NCBI RefSeq assembly: GCF_030704685.1
Contig: NZ_JAUZDX010000003.1
Coordinates: forward strand, 402,910 to 466,909
From: Acidovorax sp. A1169
Lineage (GTDB): Bacteria; Pseudomonadota; Gammaproteobacteria; Burkholderiales; Burkholderiaceae_C
DNA length: 64,000 nt
Direction: 5' to 3'
Position numbers and translations under genes: made by a program. Numbering within the stretch: position 1 is the first letter of the stretch; each line of letters begins with the position of its first letter. Of this stretch, positions 1 to 7,659 are shown piece by piece. The notes beneath the pieces were generated by a model that saw only the letters and a program-made list of their open reading frames with translations, did not search any database and was not told where the DNA came from.

Positions 1-220
1 CGGCGTCGATCACCTTCTCGGCCAGCGCCTTGGCCGCCACCGGGCCGCTGGCGGTGTTGGTGGTGCTGATGTCGACCAGCGCCTTGCACCAGGCCTGCTG
101 GGCCGCCAGCACCTCGCCTTCAGAGATGGCGTGGTTGACGACCGGGCCCTTGGCGGCGGCAGGCAAAACAGCTGCGCCCACCAGGAGGCTGGCGACGGCG
201 ATACAGATGGATGTTTTCAT
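1..220 (-). CDS. Exported small protein, C-terminus cut by window edge
   Basis: The gene reads leftward and runs off the window, so only the first 73 or so residues are visible. The N-terminus (MKTSICIAVASLLVGAAVLP) is a clear signal peptide. The mature part begins with a stretch containing 'AQQAWCKALVDIST'. From memory this resembles a family of ~170-residue periplasmic NTF2/SnoaL-like proteins that databases often mislabel as phosphoribosyl-AMP cyclohydrolase. That is family recall, not a search result. The ATG at 218-220 is the only start that gives a proper signal peptide. Function unknown. Confidence 0.7.
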   Translation of the reverse strand, partial: MKTSICIAVASLLVGAAVLPAAAKGPVVNHAISEGEVLAAQQAWCKALVDISTTNTASGPVAAKALAEKVIDA

Positions 221-408
221 GGTTTTCTCTGGTTGAAATGGTTGGTCCCCCCAGCTGCCGGGTGGCTGCCTGGGAGACCTACAGTTCACCAAAGCGGTAT
301 GGACGCGGCCTGAATGCCAGATGACAAGGGCATGAGCAGAAGATGAACGCGGGATGAACGGCGCGGGCGGAATGGGGCCGCCGTCCGCCTCCCCGGTGAC
401 GACTGGCC

Positions 409-1497
409 TTACGCCTGCTGCACCCGGTTGCGCCCCGCCTGCTTGGCCGCGTACAGCGCGGCATCTGCGCGCCCGTAGATGCGTTCGGCATCTTCGCCAT
501 CCACCAGCGTGGCAACGCCCACGCTGATGGTCACGGGCATCTCGTCCCATGGGCCGTTTTCCACGGCCTGGCGCATGCGCTCGCCGACTTCGCGGGCACC
601 GGCCTCGCCAGTGCTGGGCAGGATGACGGCGAACTCTTCACCGCCCACGCGGGCCACCACGTCCACCGTGCGGGCGCAGGCCTTCAGGTGGCCGGCAATG
701 GCCTGCAGCACGCGATCGCCGCCATCATGACCCAGGGTGTCGTTGACGCGCTTGAAGTGGTCCACGTCGAGCATGAGCAGGCTCAGCGGCGTGCCGCGGC
801 GCTGCACGACGGCCAGCTCCTGTGCCATGTGGCTGTCGAAGGCGCGGCGGTTGCGCAGGCCGGTCAGGGGGTCGGTGATGGCGAGCTCTTCGAGCTTCAT
901 GTTCAGCTCGTCCACGCGCTGGATCTGCTCCACCAGCTGCTGGTTGACGGCATCGGCGTGCTGCAGGGCCATGCGCAGGCGGATCTCGCGCAGGGCGGAG
1001 TGGGCGAACTCGGTGAGCACGTCGATATCCTGCTCGGTCCAGTGCTTGGGCACAAAGTCGATGGCGCAAAAGGTGCCCAGGGTGTCGCCCTCTTCCGTGA
1101 GCAGCGGCACGCCGGCATAGGCGCGCACGCCCATGGCCTTGACGCTGGGCACGTCACGAAACACAGGCAGCAGCGTGGCGTCTTCGATCACCAGGGGCAC
1201 CTTGGTCACGGCCACGTAGTGGCAGAAGGTGCGGCCCATGCGCACGCGGCTGCTGCCGGGTGCCTCTGCAACGGGGCTGACAAGGCTCTTGTGGTAATCG
1301 CGCCCCTGGTCCAGCAGCGAGACAAAGACCACCGGCGCCCCCGTGAGCCGAGAGGCCAGGCGGGTGAGGCGGTCGAAGTTCTCTTCGGGCGGGCTGTCGA
1401 GCAGGCCCGTGCGCTGCACGGCGGCCAGGCGCCGGGGGTCGGCCAGCGCGGTGAGGATGCTCACGTCATCCGGCGGAGGGGAAAGCGCAAGGTCCAT
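409..1497 (-). CDS. GAF-GGDEF diguanylate cyclase
   Basis: A 362-residue cytosolic protein expected to make cyclic di-GMP from two GTP. Residues ~30-175 form a GAF-type sensor domain, with 'FCHYVAV' and 'YAGVPL' typical of small-ligand GAFs. A short helical linker (~180-205) leads into a GGDEF domain. The active-site motif is intact as GGEEF (285-289). An RxxD inhibitory site (R276-D279) lies exactly five residues upstream, so product inhibition by c-di-GMP is expected. There is no transmembrane segment, so the signal sensed should be intracellular. It appears to be a single-gene unit. The ligand cannot be told from sequence. Confidence 0.93.
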   Translation of the reverse strand: MDLALSPPPDDVSILTALADPRRLAAVQRTGLLDSPPEENFDRLTRLASRLTGAPVVFVSLLDQGRDYHKSLVSPVAEAPGSSRVRMGRTFCHYVAVTKVPLVIEDATLLPVFRDVPSVKAMGVRAYAGVPLLTEEGDTLGTFCAIDFVPKHWTEQDIDVLTEFAHSALREIRLRMALQHADAVNQQLVEQIQRVDELNMKLEELAITDPLTGLRNRRAFDSHMAQELAVVQRRGTPLSLLMLDVDHFKRVNDTLGHDGGDRVLQAIAGHLKACARTVDVVARVGGEEFAVILPSTGEAGAREVGERMRQAVENGPWDEMPVTISVGVATLVDGEDAERIYGRADAALYAAKQAGRNRVQQA

Positions 1498-1613
1498 GGC
1501 GTGTTGGCTGGCGGTGGAGGGTACCGGATTATTGGCGAGTGCCGTGCGCAGTCACGTCGGACATACCCTCTTACCCTGAACCCCCGATACGGCCCGGGAA
1601 GCCTGTGCGGGCA

Positions 1614-1901
1614 TCAGTTGCACCTGCATACCTTTCGGTACTGGCCTCTGGCGGACATGGGGTAATCCTTGTCATCCTGCATAACGCCGGCCCGGGGCAG
1701 GCAGCGCTGACGGCATTGCGCGGCTTCGCTGCTGCTCTGCGGAGGCACAAAGAGGCTTGCAAATGCAATGAGCAGCGCAAATGAGCCGATGACCCCAGAG
1801 AAAACAATCGCAACCAGCCAGCCGGGCGGGATGCGCTGGGTGAGTTCCAGCAGAAAGGAGCTCTTGCGAGGGCTTCTATTGCGTCGCGGAATTTTCACCA
1901 C
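1614..1901 (-). CDS. Small single-pass membrane protein
   Basis: A 95-residue protein of unknown function. A basic N-terminus (MVKIPRRNRSPRK) is followed by one hydrophobic helix (about residues 29-51), which predicts an N-in orientation. The tail contains several cysteines ('QCRQRC', 'KVCRC'). The start is a GTG. A GGAG ribosome-binding sequence eight bases upstream overlaps the stop region of the preceding gene (stop at 1908-1910), so it is probably the third gene of a short operon with the two genes upstream. The cysteine-rich tail might bind metal or form disulfides, but this is only inference. Confidence 0.6.
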   Translation of the reverse strand: MVKIPRRNRSPRKSSFLLELTQRIPPGWLVAIVFSGVIGSFALLIAFASLFVPPQSSSEAAQCRQRCLPRAGVMQDDKDYPMSARGQYRKVCRCN

Positions 1902-1907
1902 CGTTGG

Positions 1908-2378
1908 CTACTCCACTCGGTCATACACAGCAGCAGCAATGCCCAGGAAACGGGGCCCGGCCAGGGTCGATGCTTCCAGCGAGCCGCCATTGTTGAGCGC
2001 ATTGTTGACCGTGTTGAGCAAGGCACTGCGGTCGGTAACGGTCTGGAACTTCAGGCGCGGGCCGGTGTGGAACATCTGCTGCGCAGCCAGCACGGCGGCG
2101 ATGAAGATGGGCTCGCACTGGAAGGGAAACTCCACCCAGTCGCCCGCTGTGTTCTGCACCGAGAATGCGGTGGGCAGTTGCATGCTCTGAGCGCTCTCGA
2201 TGTGCGATACCAGCACCAGGCCAAAGCCTTCGGGCACCACGTCGATGAGCCGGCGCGCCAGCATGGCGTCGCCATCCGACAGGGCCAGCACTGCGGCTTC
2301 TATCTCAGCCACGGAAAGTTCGGGATTGCCCAGGTGGTCGATGGTGGACGCGACCAAAGCCCCAATGCGTTCATCCAT
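1908..2378 (-). CDS. Hypothetical protein, 156 aa, translationally coupled
   Basis: The start codon overlaps the stop of the upstream CusF-like gene as ATGA (2375-2378), a strong sign of translational coupling. The product is soluble with no signal peptide and begins MDERIGALVASTIDHLG. It is mixed alpha/beta with no motif I recognise. The 'VPEGFGLVLVSHIESAQ' region and the C-terminal 'RFLGIAAAVYDRVE' look like a folded domain. Codon use matches the neighbours. It may be a cytosolic partner of the two flanking envelope proteins, but no function is assigned. Confidence 0.75.
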   Translation of the reverse strand: MDERIGALVASTIDHLGNPELSVAEIEAAVLALSDGDAMLARRLIDVVPEGFGLVLVSHIESAQSMQLPTAFSVQNTAGDWVEFPFQCEPIFIAAVLAAQQMFHTGPRLKFQTVTDRSALLNTVNNALNNGGSLEASTLAGPRFLGIAAAVYDRVE

Positions 2379-2734
2379 CACTGCTGGCGCGGCCGGATGG
2401 CCACCAGCACGTTCTCGCCCTCGACCCGCTCGGAGCGGAACTCCACGCGCGTGCCGGGCTGTAGGCCCTTGAGCAGAGCCGCATCGCGCACACGGAAGGT
2501 GATGGTGGAAAACGGAATCTTGACGCCCGGCGCCACCTTGATGTGCGCAAAGGTGTCGCGGCTGCCCGGCTCCTGCGAGACGGCGCGGAACTCGCCATGG
2601 GTGTAGACGGTGGCAGGGTCGGCGGCAGCGGTCGTTGCCGCAGCCTGGGCCGACGCCGCACCCGCAAGGCAGCACAGCAGCAGCGCCGCGGTGGCGGCCA
2701 GGGAGCGGAGCGTGGGCAGGGGTGTGGCAGTCAT
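2378..2734 (-). CDS. Exported CusF-like OB-fold protein
   Basis: About 118 residues with a signal peptide (MTATPLPTLRSLAATAALLL, cleavage near AASAQA). The mature part has the beta-strand pattern of CusF-type periplasmic copper-binding domains: a motif like 'GVKIPFSTITFRV', then 'LLKGLQPGTRVEF' and 'GENVLVAIRP'. The metal-binding methionines and tryptophan of Escherichia coli CusF are not evident, so copper binding is unproven. I chose the ATG at 2732-2734 because it gives a clean signal peptide; another ATG lies 12 bases upstream. It is the first gene of a run of three closely spaced genes. Confidence 0.6.
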   Translation of the reverse strand: MTATPLPTLRSLAATAALLLCCLAGAASAQAAATTAAADPATVYTHGEFRAVSQEPGSRDTFAHIKVAPGVKIPFSTITFRVRDAALLKGLQPGTRVEFRSERVEGENVLVAIRPRQQ

Positions 2735-2786
2735 GCGAAAAAGCATACCGCACACCGCCAGCAAACACCAAGCGGGCAATGCCCGC

Positions 2787-3122
2787 TCAACGGCACAGGG
2801 TCAGATCGTCCGATGCCGCCAGCTCGGTGACCTTGGCAATGGCGCCGTACTTGCCGGCGGGGCCGGCCTGTTCGTGCTTGCGTACAGAAGCCTTGACCCG
2901 AACGGGTGCCACCCACAAGGGGGCATCGCCCTGCAGCGCCTTGATCTGCTCCATGACCTCGCGGTTGACCTCGACAAAATAGATCTGGTCCGGGGCCGTG
3001 CGCAGGTCGAACCGGCCGGGCCCTACCGCAATGCAGCCCGACAAGGTGTCGGCCGCCATGGTGCAGCCGCTGCTGGCCACGGCCGCAAGGATCGCGGCGG
3101 AAATGCGCTGGATGAGGTTCAT
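2787..3122 (-). CDS. Hypothetical exported protein, possible lipoprotein
   Basis: A 111-residue protein whose first ~20 residues are hydrophobic and end in 'AVASSGC', which may be a non-classical lipobox. The mature part contains two further cysteines and a strand-rich pattern ('RFDLRTAPDQIYFVEVN', 'LWVAPVRVKASVR'). I recognise no family. It lies 52 bases upstream of the CusF-like gene on the same strand and might share its transcript. Confidence 0.65.
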   Translation of the reverse strand: MNLIQRISAAILAAVASSGCTMAADTLSGCIAVGPGRFDLRTAPDQIYFVEVNREVMEQIKALQGDAPLWVAPVRVKASVRKHEQAGPAGKYGAIAKVTELAASDDLTLCR

Positions 3123-3186
3123 GCAATGCGGTGAAAGGGTGACACGCTAACAGACTCATTGCCCGGCAGGAGGTTCCCCCGGCCTG

Positions 3187-4647
3187 TCAGTCCCCGTGGC
3201 GCGAAGACGCCCGCGCCACCAACGCAATGCACATCGCCCCCACCACCAGCGCAGCCGCCGCGCCGAAGGTGGCCTGCATGCCCCGCAGCACCTCGCCGGG
3301 CATCGCTGCGGCTGTCCCTTGCCCGCCTACACCCCAGACAAACACGGCACCCATGGCCGATGCACCGGTGACCAGGCCCAGGTTGCGCGACAGGTTGAGC
3401 AGGCCCGAGGTGACGCCGCGCTGCTGCGGCTGCAGCGCCGTGGCCGCCATCACCGCCGTGTTGTTGGCAGCCTGGAACAGCGCGTAGCCAGCGGTGATGA
3501 CGGCCAGCGCTGCCACATAGCCGAGCACGCCCGAAGCCGGCCACACCGCCGGCAGCAGCGCCAGCGCAGCCGAGCCTGCCGCCATGGCGATGAGCCCAGC
3601 CACGGTGGTGCGCTGGGTTCCCAGGCGGTCCACCAGGCGGCCGGCGGGCACGCCGGCCAGGGCCGACACCAGCGGCCCGCACGACATGGCCAGCCCCACC
3701 TGGGCAGCGCCCAGCCCCAACGCCCCAGACAGGTAGAACGGGCCCACCACCAGCGTGGCCATGACCACCGTGGTGACCAGCGTCCCCATGGCAAAGCCGG
3801 CGCCCAGCGCCGGGCCCTTGAACAGCGCCAGGGGCACCAGCGGCGCGGCGCCGCCTGCGCGGCCCCCTGCCCGGTGCTCCACCCCCACGAACAGGGCAAG
3901 GCCCGCACCGGCGCCTACCAGCAAAGCTGTGTTCAGCGCACCCCAATGGCCGCGCCCCAGCGTCATGGCCAGCGCATAGGCGGCCAGTGTGGCCGCGAGC
4001 AGCACGGTGCCGGCGATGTCGAAGCGCGGGCGCTGCGTGGCGGCCCGCTCGCGGTCCGCCGGCAGGCAGCGGTGTGCCAGCCACAGCGCAGCCCCGCCCA
4101 GCGGCAGGTTGATGAAGAACAGCGCCGGCCAGCTCCAGCCCGCGATCAGCGCCCCGCCCAGCGTGGGCCCCAGCGCCGTGCCCACGGCCGACATCGTGCC
4201 CAGCAGGCCCATGGCGCTGCCGGTGCGCGCCTTGGGCACCGCGTCGGCCACCAGGGCCATGGCCAGCGCCATCATCACGGCGGCGCCCAGGCCTTGCACG
4301 GCGCGCGCGGCGATCAGCAGCCAGAGCGATGGCGCCAGGCCGCACAGCAGCGATGCCCCGGTGAACAAGGCAATGCCCGCCAGCAGCAAGCGCCTGCGGC
4401 CCAGCAGGTCGCCCAGGCGCCCCACGCTGACCACCACCGTGGTGATGGCCAGCAGGTAGGCCAGCACCACCCACTGCACCTGCTGAAAGCTGGCGCCAAA
4501 GGCCTGCGCCAGCGTGGGCAGGCCCACATTGGCGATGCTGGTGCCCAGCGAGGACAGCAGCATCGCCAGCGACAGGCTGGCCAGCACACCGCGCGGTGCG
4601 GCGGGGGACGGGGTGCTAGGGGGAGTGGTAGGGGCGGTTTGGGTCAT
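3187..4647 (-). CDS. MFS drug exporter, 14-TM DHA2 type
   Basis: A 486-residue inner-membrane transporter expected to run as a proton antiporter exporting toxic compounds. After a proline-rich N-terminus the first helix starts near residue 22. The MFS motif A is clear in the loop between helices 2 and 3 ('GRLGDLLGRRRLLLAG'). The 'RAVQGLGAAVMM' and 'GPTLGGALI' segments match motifs B and C of antiporters. The length and number of hydrophobic segments fit the DHA2 (EmrB/QacA-like) group. It is divergent from a LysR regulator 121 bases away that probably controls it. Substrate unknown. Confidence 0.92.
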   Translation of the reverse strand: MTQTAPTTPPSTPSPAAPRGVLASLSLAMLLSSLGTSIANVGLPTLAQAFGASFQQVQWVVLAYLLAITTVVVSVGRLGDLLGRRRLLLAGIALFTGASLLCGLAPSLWLLIAARAVQGLGAAVMMALAMALVADAVPKARTGSAMGLLGTMSAVGTALGPTLGGALIAGWSWPALFFINLPLGGAALWLAHRCLPADRERAATQRPRFDIAGTVLLAATLAAYALAMTLGRGHWGALNTALLVGAGAGLALFVGVEHRAGGRAGGAAPLVPLALFKGPALGAGFAMGTLVTTVVMATLVVGPFYLSGALGLGAAQVGLAMSCGPLVSALAGVPAGRLVDRLGTQRTTVAGLIAMAAGSAALALLPAVWPASGVLGYVAALAVITAGYALFQAANNTAVMAATALQPQQRGVTSGLLNLSRNLGLVTGASAMGAVFVWGVGGQGTAAAMPGEVLRGMQATFGAAAALVVGAMCIALVARASSRHGD

Positions 4648-4768
4648 GGTGCGGCGGCAGGATTCAGAGGGATGTACCGAGCGTAGGCGCCCATCGGAGA
4701 TAGCGGAAGGCGCAGCATTTGCATTCGATCAGTGCACCGGACGCCATGCCATCTGGTATGTTCGGTGC

Positions 4769-5659
4769 GTGCCCCGCCCCGACCTGAACCTGCTCGTCAC
4801 CCTGGATGTGCTGCTGACCGAAGGCAATGTGGCGCGCGCCGCCAGGCGCCTGCACCTGAGCCCCTCGGCCATGAGCCGGGCGCTGGCGCGCCTGCGCGAG
4901 ACCACGGGCGACCCACTGCTGGTGCGCGCCGGGCGCGGCCTGGTGCCCACGCCCCGCGCGCTGGAGCTGCGCGAGCGCGTGGGCCAGCTGGTGCACGACA
5001 CCGAGGCCGTGCTGCGCCCGGCCCAGGCCCCCGACCTGGCGCAGCTCACGCGCACCTTCACCCTGCGCACCAGCGATGGCTTTGCCGAGACCTTCGGCCC
5101 CGCGCTGATCGCCCGCGTGGCGGCCGAGGCGCCGGGCGTGCGCCTGCGCTTTGTGCAAAAGCCCGACAAGGACAGCACCCCGCTGCGCGATGGAGAGGTG
5201 GACCTGGAAACGGGCGTGCTCGGCCCCGCCATGGGCCCCGAGGTGCGGGTGCAGGCACTGCTGCGCGACCGCTTCGTGGGCGTGGTGCGCGCGGGGCACC
5301 CGCTGAGCAAAGGCAAGGTGACGACAAAGCGCTACGTGGCCGCCCGGCACATCGCCGTGTCACGCCGCGGACTGGAGCAAGGGCCCATCGAGCAGGTGAT
5401 GGGCCCGCTGGGCCTGGTGCGCGATATCGCCACCATCGTGAGCGGCTTTGCCACCGCGCTGGCGCTGGCCCGCGCCACGGATTTGATCGCCACCGTGCCC
5501 GAGCGCCACACCGCCGGCCTGCGCGCGGGCCTGCACAGCTTTGCCCTGCCTGTGCCGGTGCCCGAGATCACCGTGTCACTGCTGTGGCACCCGCGCCTGC
5601 ATGCCGACCCGGCGCACCGCTGGCTGCGGGGGCTGGTCCTAGAGGTCTGCGCAGCGTAA
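4769..5659 (+). CDS. LysR-family transcriptional regulator
   Basis: A 296-residue LysR regulator. The N-terminal winged helix-turn-helix is clear ('DLNLLVTLDVLLTEGNVARA', 'LHLSPSAMSRALARLRE'), followed by a linker helix and a periplasmic-binding-protein-like effector domain. No ATG precedes the HTH closely in frame. The GTG at 4769-4771 places 'PRPDLNLL' at the correct LysR N-terminus, so I chose it over distant upstream starts that would run into the divergent promoter. It is likely the local regulator of the divergent MFS exporter. Inducer unknown. Confidence 0.9.
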   Translation: MPRPDLNLLVTLDVLLTEGNVARAARRLHLSPSAMSRALARLRETTGDPLLVRAGRGLVPTPRALELRERVGQLVHDTEAVLRPAQAPDLAQLTRTFTLRTSDGFAETFGPALIARVAAEAPGVRLRFVQKPDKDSTPLRDGEVDLETGVLGPAMGPEVRVQALLRDRFVGVVRAGHPLSKGKVTTKRYVAARHIAVSRRGLEQGPIEQVMGPLGLVRDIATIVSGFATALALARATDLIATVPERHTAGLRAGLHSFALPVPVPEITVSLLWHPRLHADPAHRWLRGLVLEVCAA

Positions 5660-5719
5660 AGCTACGGCGCTGCTGCGCAGCTCAAGGGCCGTTGCAACGC
5701 GGGCATTCCCCGCTGCAGC

Positions 5720-6832
5720 TCAGGCACGCCAGGGCGCGACCGCATCCCCGCCCGACACCAGTTGCTGGCGCGCGGCCGGGGTGAACAGGTTGTAGAGCAT
5801 GCGCGGCGCCGATGCGCTCACCTCGTCGAGCGTCGCGCGGTGCTCTGGGGACAGCACCACATCCAGCGCGGCAATGTTGTCGGCCACCTGCTCCACCCTG
5901 CTCACACCCATGAGGGTGGAGGTGATGCCGGGCCGCCCGGTGACCCAGGCCAGGGCAACGCGCGCGGGGGTCTGCCCGGCTTCGGCGGCCACGCGGCGCA
6001 GCACATCCACGATAGCCCAGTTGCGTTCGGTGAAGAGGGAATCGCCGAACGGATTGGCGCCGTCCAGCCGCTTGTCGCCGGCCGGGCGCTCTTGGCCGGC
6101 TGCGGCCACTTCGCGCGGCAGGCCGCCTGCGCGGGGTGCGCCGGCCTCCACCGTGGCCCGGTCGTACTTGCCTGCCAGAAAGCCGAAGGCCAGCGGGCTC
6201 CAGGGCACGATGCCCATGCCGAATTCGCCGGCCAGGGGCACATGCTCGTCCTCGATGTCGCGGTTGGCCAGCGAGTAGAAATACTGCAGGCCGATGGGCC
6301 GGGGCAGGCCCCGCAAAGCGGCCAGCGTGGCCAACTGGGCGGCGTACCAGGCTGGCGCGTTGGAGACGCCCCAGTAGCGCACCTTGCCGCTGCGCACCAG
6401 GGCGGCCATGGTCTCCAGCAGTTCCTCGGCCGGGGTGGCCGAGTCCCACACATGCACCCAGTACAGGTCCACATGGTCGGTCTGCAGGCGGCGCAGCGAG
6501 CCGTGCAGTGCGGCATGCACATGCTTGGCGCCGTTGCCCCCGGCATGCGGCCCCTGCCCTGCCGAGAAGCCCGCCTTGGTGGCGATGACGACGCGCTCGC
6601 GCAGGCCGCGCTCGGCGATGAAGCCGCCCAGCATTTCCTCGCTGGCGCCGCTGGAGTACACGTCGGCCGTGTCCACAAAGTTGCCGCCGGCCTCCACATA
6701 GGCATTGAACACACTGCGCGAGGCGTCCTCGCCCGAGCCCCAGCGGGGCGCGCCAAAGGTCATGGTGCCCAGCGCCAGGGGGCTGACGGCCAGGCCCGAG
6801 CGGCCCAGCGTGCGGTAGTCGGTGAGGGACAT
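5720..6832 (-). CDS. Aldo/keto reductase
   Basis: A 370-residue NADPH-dependent aldo/keto reductase of the bacterial AKR type. The catalytic tetrad is visible as D54 and Y59 ('FVDTADVYSSG'), K86 ('VVIATKAG') and H127 ('LYWVHVWD'). The cofactor-binding C-terminal region ('WVTGRPGITSTLMGVSRVEQ') is complete. It is divergent from a TetR regulator. A 22-bp palindrome lies 8 bases upstream of the start and overlaps the ribosome-binding region, so repression by that regulator is very likely. Its real substrate, an aldehyde or ketone, cannot be inferred. Confidence 0.93.
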   Translation of the reverse strand: MSLTDYRTLGRSGLAVSPLALGTMTFGAPRWGSGEDASRSVFNAYVEAGGNFVDTADVYSSGASEEMLGGFIAERGLRERVVIATKAGFSAGQGPHAGGNGAKHVHAALHGSLRRLQTDHVDLYWVHVWDSATPAEELLETMAALVRSGKVRYWGVSNAPAWYAAQLATLAALRGLPRPIGLQYFYSLANRDIEDEHVPLAGEFGMGIVPWSPLAFGFLAGKYDRATVEAGAPRAGGLPREVAAAGQERPAGDKRLDGANPFGDSLFTERNWAIVDVLRRVAAEAGQTPARVALAWVTGRPGITSTLMGVSRVEQVADNIAALDVVLSPEHRATLDEVSASAPRMLYNLFTPAARQQLVSGGDAVAPWRA

Positions 6833-6839
6833 GGATTAA

Positions 6840-6861
6840 TTTCCTAGTGATTGATAGGAAA
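6840..6861. promoter_or_regulatory. TetR operator O1 (22-bp palindrome)
   Basis: Perfect 7-bp arms TTTCCTA and TAGGAAA are separated by eight bases. The site covers the GGA ribosome-binding sequence of the aldo/keto reductase gene. It matches operator O2 54 bp downstream at every position except the four variable ones and their pairing partners. A dimeric TetR repressor would bind both. Confidence 0.8.
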
Positions 6862-6893
6862 ATATAGCAGCCCTTGCCAAATGGGGCAATCGA

Positions 6894-6915
6894 TTTCATA
6901 GTGCTCGCTATGAAA
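6894..6915. promoter_or_regulatory. TetR operator O2 (22-bp palindrome)
   Basis: Perfect 8-bp arms TTTCATAG and CTATGAAA flank a six-base centre. The right arm contains the ATG of the TetR gene, so binding would block its own translation start or transcription. Both operators fit TTTCNTAGTG on the left half and GNTANGAAA on the right half. Confidence 0.8.
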
Positions 6916-7551
6916 ACCAAGGAATCCGCTGCCCACCGCCGCAAAGGCCGCCCCCTGTCGTTCGACCGGGACGTGGCGCTAAACCAGGCCATGCTGCTGT
7001 TCTGGCAGCATGGCTACGAGGCCACCTCGCTCAACGACCTGACCACCGCGCTGGGGGTCACGCCGTCCAGCATCTACACGGTGTTTGGCGACAAAAAAGG
7101 GCTGTTTCTGGCGGCCGTGGGGCACTATGTGTCCGGCGGCCCGGTCACCTCGCAGACCATCATCGACGGCGCGGCCTCGGCGCGCGAGGCCGCCTGGGGC
7201 CTGCTGCAGGCGGCGGCCATCGGCTCCAGCGGGGCGGACACGCCGGCTGGTTGCCTGCTGGCCAGCTCGGCCATCAGTTGCTCGGACGCAGCCAGCGAGG
7301 TCAAGGAAACCCTGGCCTGCCTGCGCCGCAGCATCGAGGCCATGCTGGAGCAGCGCATTGCCAAGGCCATCGCCAGCGGCGAGCTGCCGAGCAACGCCGA
7401 CGCCAATGCCCTGGCCGGGCATGTGATGGCGGTGATACAGGGCATATCGACCCTGGCACGCGACGGCGCGCCGCGCGAGAAGCTGCTGCGCGTGGCCACC
7501 ACGGCGATGCAGGCGTGGCCGGCTCGCGAGGGGGCTGACGCAGCGGAATAA
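6910..7551 (+). CDS. TetR-family repressor
   Basis: A 213-residue TetR regulator. The HTH lies at about residues 25-60 ('ATSLNDLTTALGVTPSSIYT' followed by 'VFGDKKGLFLAAV'). The C-terminal helical domain carries a pair of cysteines ('AGCLLASSAISCSDA'). I chose the ATG at 6910-6912, not one 36 bases earlier, because it gives the usual short basic N-terminus and lies inside operator O2. It is divergent from an aldo/keto reductase, a common pairing in which the regulator senses a reactive electrophile. The cysteines could take part in sensing, but that is inference. Confidence 0.92.
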   Translation: MKTKESAAHRRKGRPLSFDRDVALNQAMLLFWQHGYEATSLNDLTTALGVTPSSIYTVFGDKKGLFLAAVGHYVSGGPVTSQTIIDGAASAREAAWGLLQAAAIGSSGADTPAGCLLASSAISCSDAASEVKETLACLRRSIEAMLEQRIAKAIASGELPSNADANALAGHVMAVIQGISTLARDGAPREKLLRVATTAMQAWPAREGADAAE

Positions 7552-7659
7552 GGCGCGCGCAATTCGGCTCTCCATGGCATCAAGCCTGGCACCCCTGCCA
7601 CTGCTTTCAGCACCATGAACAGCGAGTTCCGTACCCCGCCGTGGAGTCGCTTCCCAGGG

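Noticed and set aside
3196..4686. Long plus-strand open frame opposite the MFS exporter
   Set aside because: It is a composition shadow: histidine-, glutamine- and arginine-rich with no domain, and it mirrors a clear transporter gene.
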